Assembly: GCA_003254885.1 (NCBI GenBank)
Contig: QANT01003081.1
Coordinates: 1-36,968 of the forward strand
Source of the DNA: Purshia tridentata
Taxonomy: Eukaryota; Streptophyta; Magnoliopsida; Rosales; Rosaceae
Length of the DNA: 36,968 bases
Direction of reading: 5' to 3'
Shown: positions 32,770-36,968 of the stretch, piece by piece
How positions within the stretch are numbered: the first letter of the stretch is position 1
Layout of the letters: each line of letters begins with the position of its first letter
The notes under the pieces: model-generated
Database searches by the model: none
The model's input: only the letters and a program-made list of their open reading frames with translations
What the model was told of the DNA's origin: nothing
Translations under genes and position numbers: made by a program

Positions 32770-34707
32770 TCAAAGTTCATTTTGATAATGAGATGGATCT
32801 GTTTCAACCTTCAAATATGATTTTTGGATTAACGGCAACAAAGCAGAATCTACTTTATCCTTCGACAATAGATCAACTATCAGTTCCGTCGTCGATGCAT
32901 CTGCAGAGAAACCCCTCTCTCTCCACCATTTCTTGAATAAGTCTCATCGCCCTTGATGTCTCATTATTATTGAAAAACCCTCGGATAATTGTGTTATAAG
33001 TCCAACCATCTGGGTAACAGCCTTTCTTTTCCATTCCTCTCAGCAACTTTTCTGCTTCATTTATTGAGCCTCCCGTACAAAGTCCATTAATCATTATGGT
33101 ATATGTCCTGACATCAGGTTGAAGTCCTTTTGATGATAAACAGCAAAAGAGGTCCCTTGCAGATTCAACTTTTCCAGCTATGCACAAACCTTCAATAAGA
33201 ATACTGTAAATCACAATATTCCTATCCAACTCCTTGAATTCCATTTCTCTAAATAATTTCATTGCCATATCAAGTTGTTGGCTTTTACATAACCCATCCA
33301 ATAAAACAGCATAAGTTTGAATATCTGGAAGTTGGCCACAAGCTTTCATCCAGGGCCGGCCCTGAAGGAGTGCACAGAGTGCGAAAATTTAGACTTTCGC
33401 TCCTAGGCCTTCCAAAAGTCGGGACCGGCCCTGCTTTCATCTTAGAGAACAAGTTTTGGGCATCTTTTAGTCTCCCCACTTTGCAAAAACCATCCATAAG
33501 AGTGGTATAAGTATTGGTATCTGGAACTAATTCCTTACGTGACATTTCCTTAAAAAGCATCAGGGCTTCATCAATCTTTTTATGCTTAGAATATCCATTT
33601 ATCAGTATGTTGTAACTACGAGCATTATCAATGCCCTTGCTAAGCATTAGATCGAAAACTTTTTTTGCGTTGTCCATTTCTCCTCGCAAACAGTAACCAT
33701 CCATAAGCGAATTGTATGTAATCGTATCAGGTTCAGTATCTCTTTGAATCATCATTTCAACCATGCTTTTTGCTTTCACAACCATCCCCTCCTTACAATA
33801 TGTATCTACCAAGATATTGAAGGTATTCACATTTGGAAAGATATTTTTACTCTCCATCTCCTTAAACAATCTTGTAGCTTCTTCCCACTCTCCTAATTTG
33901 CCAACTCCATCAATCAAAGAATTATAGGTAATGACGTCTGGGCGAATACCCTTACTAATCATTTCTGAGAGGAGGTTCAATGCATCAGCAACTAGCGTGT
34001 CTTTACAAAGACTGTCAATGATGGTGTTATAGGCAACTACGTGAGGTTTACAGCCTCCTTCTTCCATCTTCCTAAGCAATTGAATAGCCGCACCATTGTT
34101 ACCCATTTTACAAAAAGCATTTATTAATGTACCAAATGTAACCTGACTGGGCTTACAAACTCCCTCCACCATTTTTCTGTACAGTCCTGCTGCCTTAGCA
34201 ACTCTACCCTCAAGAAGAAAGCCCTTGATTAGAGTGTTGAAGGTCATGACATTTGGTTCAATACCAAATTTGATGAACTTTCCCAACATCGATAAACTAC
34301 AACCCATTTGGTTCAGATGACAAACAATTAATGGTAATGTTTAGAGTACAAGCATTAGGAACAATTCCCAACAGACTTATTTGGTTATACAAAGAGATGG
34401 CTGCCGACTAATGTTTCAATTTGGCAACTTGACCCAAGATTTGAGTGAATCGGGCGGCCGAAGGCAGAGTTTGCATTTGAAGCATGGTATAGAACAAATT
34501 CAAAGCATCCTCAACCTCACGATTAGTGACTTTGAGTTGTGGGTCTCTCACAAGCTTCCGTAGCTGGGGGTTTCTAGATTTTTTTGGGTTTGAGGATTGA
34601 GAATGTAATAAGGCTAAGTAATTGTTCAAGAAAACAAAACTAGAGTGAAGACAAGGCACACCTCTGTGTCTGTTGCAATAAGAAGAAGCAGTTCTCCCCA
34701 TTAGCAT
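32770..34707 (-). pseudogene. P-class pentatricopeptide repeat (PPR) gene, broken by four lesions
   Basis: An intronless minus-strand frame starting at 34707 (MLMGRTASSYCNRHRG, basic, like an organelle-targeting peptide) and ending at a TGA at 32770-32772 in the restored frame. At least 12 PPR motifs of 35 residues can be read, such as VTFGTLINAFCKMGNNGAA, VITYNSLIDGVGKLGEWEEA and VRTYTIMINGLCTGGSINEA. The even 35-residue spacing without longer E or DYW domains marks the P class, which binds organelle RNA; the repeat texture is like the restorer-of-fertility-like (RFL) group. Lesions: TAG at 34408-34410 where His-Tyr-Ser is expected; a 2-bp deletion near 34316-34326; an 83-bp MITE plus 8-bp duplication (33351-33441); and a 1-bp insertion in a run of four C (plus strand) at 32912-32915. 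The original frame is readable on both sides of each. It should make no full-length protein. Confidence 0.92.
33351..33433. mobile_element. hAT-type MITE, 83 bp, inserted in the PPR gene
   Basis: The element starts 'cagggccggccctg' and ends 'gggaccggccctg', so its termini are inverted repeats of CAGGGCCGG type. It is flanked by a perfect 8-bp duplication CTTTCATC at 33343-33350 and 33434-33441. Removing the element and one copy of the duplication (91 bp) rejoins the PPR frame exactly at KMKA/CGQLPD. Eight-base duplications and CAGGG ends fit the hAT superfamily. Confidence 0.93.
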
Positions 34708-34963
34708 GTTTGAGCCAACGGTCAGAGATGGTTGGGAAGAAGGCTTAAATGTTTTTTCTTCAGAAACCTCAGGTCTGTGATTTTAGCTGAACTGAGAATT
34801 CGACCAGAACCTTGTATGTGCGGTGTGCCCCGTTTTGGTGTAGAGAATTTTGGAAAGGGTGCCCACAATATACTCTTTACACATATCTTTAATTTACAAA
34901 GTTTATAAACTCATTAGTACATGTAAAACCAACATTTTTTTCACAAATACCCTTTATTAAAAT

Positions 34964-35515
34964 TAGGGGTGGGCATCAACCCGCCTGCTCCGACTCTCCG
35001 CCCAAGCCGCCACTCATTTAATTTCTATCCAACCCATCTGATAGTTGACGGCTCAGGTTTGGGTTCGCTCCTCCATCGCTCATCACTACTCATTTAATCA
35101 ATTATGAAATATAAGGAATAGAAATGATGTCTTCTACAAGAGCCAATAGCTAATAAAAGTATTATCTATTTACATAATTACCTTATTTATCACTTTCTTT
35201 ACTTATGTAATTTAAGAAACATTGTTTCCATACTTTATTTAGAGAGAAGATAAGTCCTTTTTTTATGGGTGAAATGAGGGTCATTAATATCATTCTAAGC
35301 ATGTACATAAATAATTTGCTTCAATTTATAGAGGCTGGTATGCATATAAACTCATCCTCATGCTCTTTAATTTCCACTATATGTAAACGGCCCACCCGCC
35401 ATCGACCCGCTTCAACCCGCTCCCTAATTAACTTACAACCGCCCCGCCTATTGACTATGCTGGCGGTGGTAGGTTGAGTTTCTACCCGACCCATCTCGCC
35501 CATCGCCCACCCCTA
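34964..35515. mobile_element. Non-autonomous hAT-like element, 552 bp, perfect 8-bp target duplication
   Basis: Terminal inverted repeat TAGGGGTGGGC at the left (34964) and its complement GCCCACCCCTA at the right (ending 35515). Flanked by ATTAAAAT at 34956-34963 and 35516-35523, perfect. The ends are GC-rich (ccgcctgctccgactctccg near 34981; ccgacccatctcgcc near 35487) while the centre is AT-rich. No transposase is encoded. TAGGGGTG ends and 8-bp duplication match the hAT superfamily. Confidence 0.9.
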
Positions 35516-35560
35516 ATTAAAATTGAGGCTTTTTTACACAAATAGCACCTGAACAATAGA

Positions 35561-35867
35561 GGGTATGCTTTTGTACTATCCAAACTTTTTTTTTTAACTA
35601 TTTACAACATGAAATTATCAATATGTGCTAATGTGGCACCTTTAGTCAATTTTTCTATTAAATCATCAACTTTTTTCTTAAATTTCCTAATTTGCCCTTA
35701 AAAAGATTTTGTTTTTCTTAATTATACTTGAAGGCAAAGTAGGAAGTTTGAGAAAAAAGTTGATGATTTAACAGAAAAATTGACTGGAGGTGTCACATTA
35801 GCACATATTGATAACTGCATGTGATAAACAGTTAAAAAAAAAGTTTAGGTGGTACGAAAGCACACCC
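35561..35867. mobile_element. Foldback element with about 150-bp inverted arms
   Basis: The left arm (35561 to about 35710) reads 'gggtatgcttttgtac', 'aaactttttttttt', 'attatcaatatgtgctaatg', 'gtcaatttttct', 'aaatcatcaacttttttct', 'ttgccctt'. The right arm (about 35715-35867) is its reverse complement with scattered differences. Only a short centre separates the arms, so a transcript would form a long hairpin. Such near-complete palindromes are long-TIR MITEs. No convincing target duplication could be seen. Confidence 0.88.
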
Positions 35868-36968
35868 TTTATAGATGAGGTGGAATTTGGATAAAAAAGC
35901 CTAAAATTGAACAAACAAACTCAAAACATTCCTACTCTTTATATCCAACAACACACTTAACACTGTCATTATCACTATCATCACCATATAGCACCCAATG
36001 CTAATACCTCACCACCCACCATTCAACACCACCACCCATTGTCCTCTATATCAAAAAATTATTTTTGGATTGTAATAATTTGAATGCTAGTTGTTTAATG
36101 TTGAACTTAAACAATAAGGAGAGAATTTTGAAATTTTTTTTTCGAAGTTTGTTTTGAATTGGTTAACTGAACAAGTAGAATAATGTTCAGCAGAGAACAA
36201 CGGAATGGGTAGAAAGATGTTTGATGGCACATAAATAAATGAGTATAATTTTTATAGGTGTTCAATAATTTGTGGTTGAATAGACAACACTGTGTTTGGT
36301 ACTTTATTGCTGAACGACTTATAACATGTTCATCTCTAATGTGTCGAACATGTTGCAATTTCAGTTTTTAAAATAAGCATTTAGTCTATTAAAACTCGAA
36401 AAAATGATAAAAATACTTCGTTTAAAGACTACCAAACCACAATTCAATCATCCATTTGTCAATATTAAACTTGTTTGCATCAATATGAAAAGTGTTATAA
36501 AGTGTTTAAGATTTTGAGAAAGAGTTGAAAGATGTGAGTAGAGAAATGATATGGTATAGGTTCATGTTAATTTAACTAAATTTCTAAGTCTTTAATAGTC
36601 CATTTATATTAAGATAAAATTGGAAATTAATATTTTTATTAGTATGTTGGGCTACTGATAAAAAAACTCGATTCGAATAGCGGCACAATTTTGGAAAACT
36701 AACTCATTAGTTTTCATTAAAAAAATTTAACCCTTTTTTTTTTAGTTTTAAAATTGTTTTAAGGATAAAAGATTATTGTATGAGTTTTCACTTGTTTAAG
36801 GTCTCACGTACTAAGTTTTGAGCGAGAAAAATTTGCTATATTATTTAAAAATTCACATTAACTTGTATATGTTGCATTTAACAACACTTATGATGAGAAT
36901 GCATTTTTTCAATTTTGTTTGTTAATTAGTGAAAATACTTGAAATATTTTATTATTTGTAGATATGTT

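Larger units (their letters stand above)
34708..36968. other. Gene-free right end of the window
   Basis: Contains a 552-bp hAT-like element (34964-35515) and a foldback element (35561-35867). From about 35880 to 36968 the sequence is AT-rich with no domain, repeat or RNA gene that I can recognise. Confidence 0.6.

Noticed and set aside
1-36968. CRISPR arrays, tRNA or rRNA genes
   Set aside because: No regularly spaced identical repeats with unique spacers and no cloverleaf or rRNA signature were seen; the short tandem repeats are microsatellites and minisatellites.

Overview
The window is nuclear DNA of a flowering plant, most likely a eudicot. It is AT-rich, its genes are split by many GT-AG introns, and it carries plant-only families: a KIN-7 kinesin, a DEMETER-type DNA glycosylase, a P-class PPR protein and a CBSX fragment. 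TC/CA microsatellites and small non-autonomous transposons fill the non-coding DNA. The species cannot be fixed from the sequence alone.

Layout. (1) 746-6186, + strand: an intact six-exon gene for a HAD-like hydrolase of 306 residues. (2) 7583-12976, - strand, convergent with gene 1: a 17-exon DEMETER-LIKE 5-methylcytosine DNA glycosylase. The catalytic and iron-sulfur residues and nearly all splice sites are readable, but four in-frame stop codons and two damaged exon ends make it a pseudogene. A SINE-like element with a 14-bp target duplication sits in one of its introns. A coiled-coil exon (13353-13614) lies just upstream, in a phase that could splice into it. (3) 16007-30113, + strand: an intact 33-exon kinesin-7 gene (KIN-7O/CENP-E-like, 1312 residues by my exon chain). 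Its introns hold an antisense LINE reverse-transcriptase relic, a copia-type LTR relic, copies of its own exon edge and a 118-bp tandem duplication that doubles a splice acceptor. (4) 32013-32141, - strand: an orphan first-exon fragment of a CBSX6-like gene. (5) 32770-34707, - strand: a P-class PPR gene broken by a nonsense codon, a 2-bp deletion, an 83-bp hAT-type MITE with a perfect 8-bp target duplication, and a 1-bp insertion. (6) 34708-36968: no genes; a 552-bp hAT-like element with a perfect 8-bp duplication and, right beside it, a foldback element with arms of about 150 bp.

The genes share no pathway. What stands out is two housekeeping genes kept intact (HAD hydrolase, kinesin) beside two adaptive-type genes (DNA demethylase paralogue, PPR) that have decayed by point lesions and MITE insertion. 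I found no CRISPR, operon or phage-like system, and no clearly undescribed biological system. The new content is the precise lesion map, several transposon insertions with clean target duplications, and splice-site duplications in the kinesin gene. Exon coordinates were built by hand from splice signals, phase and family similarity; no alignment or database search was run.
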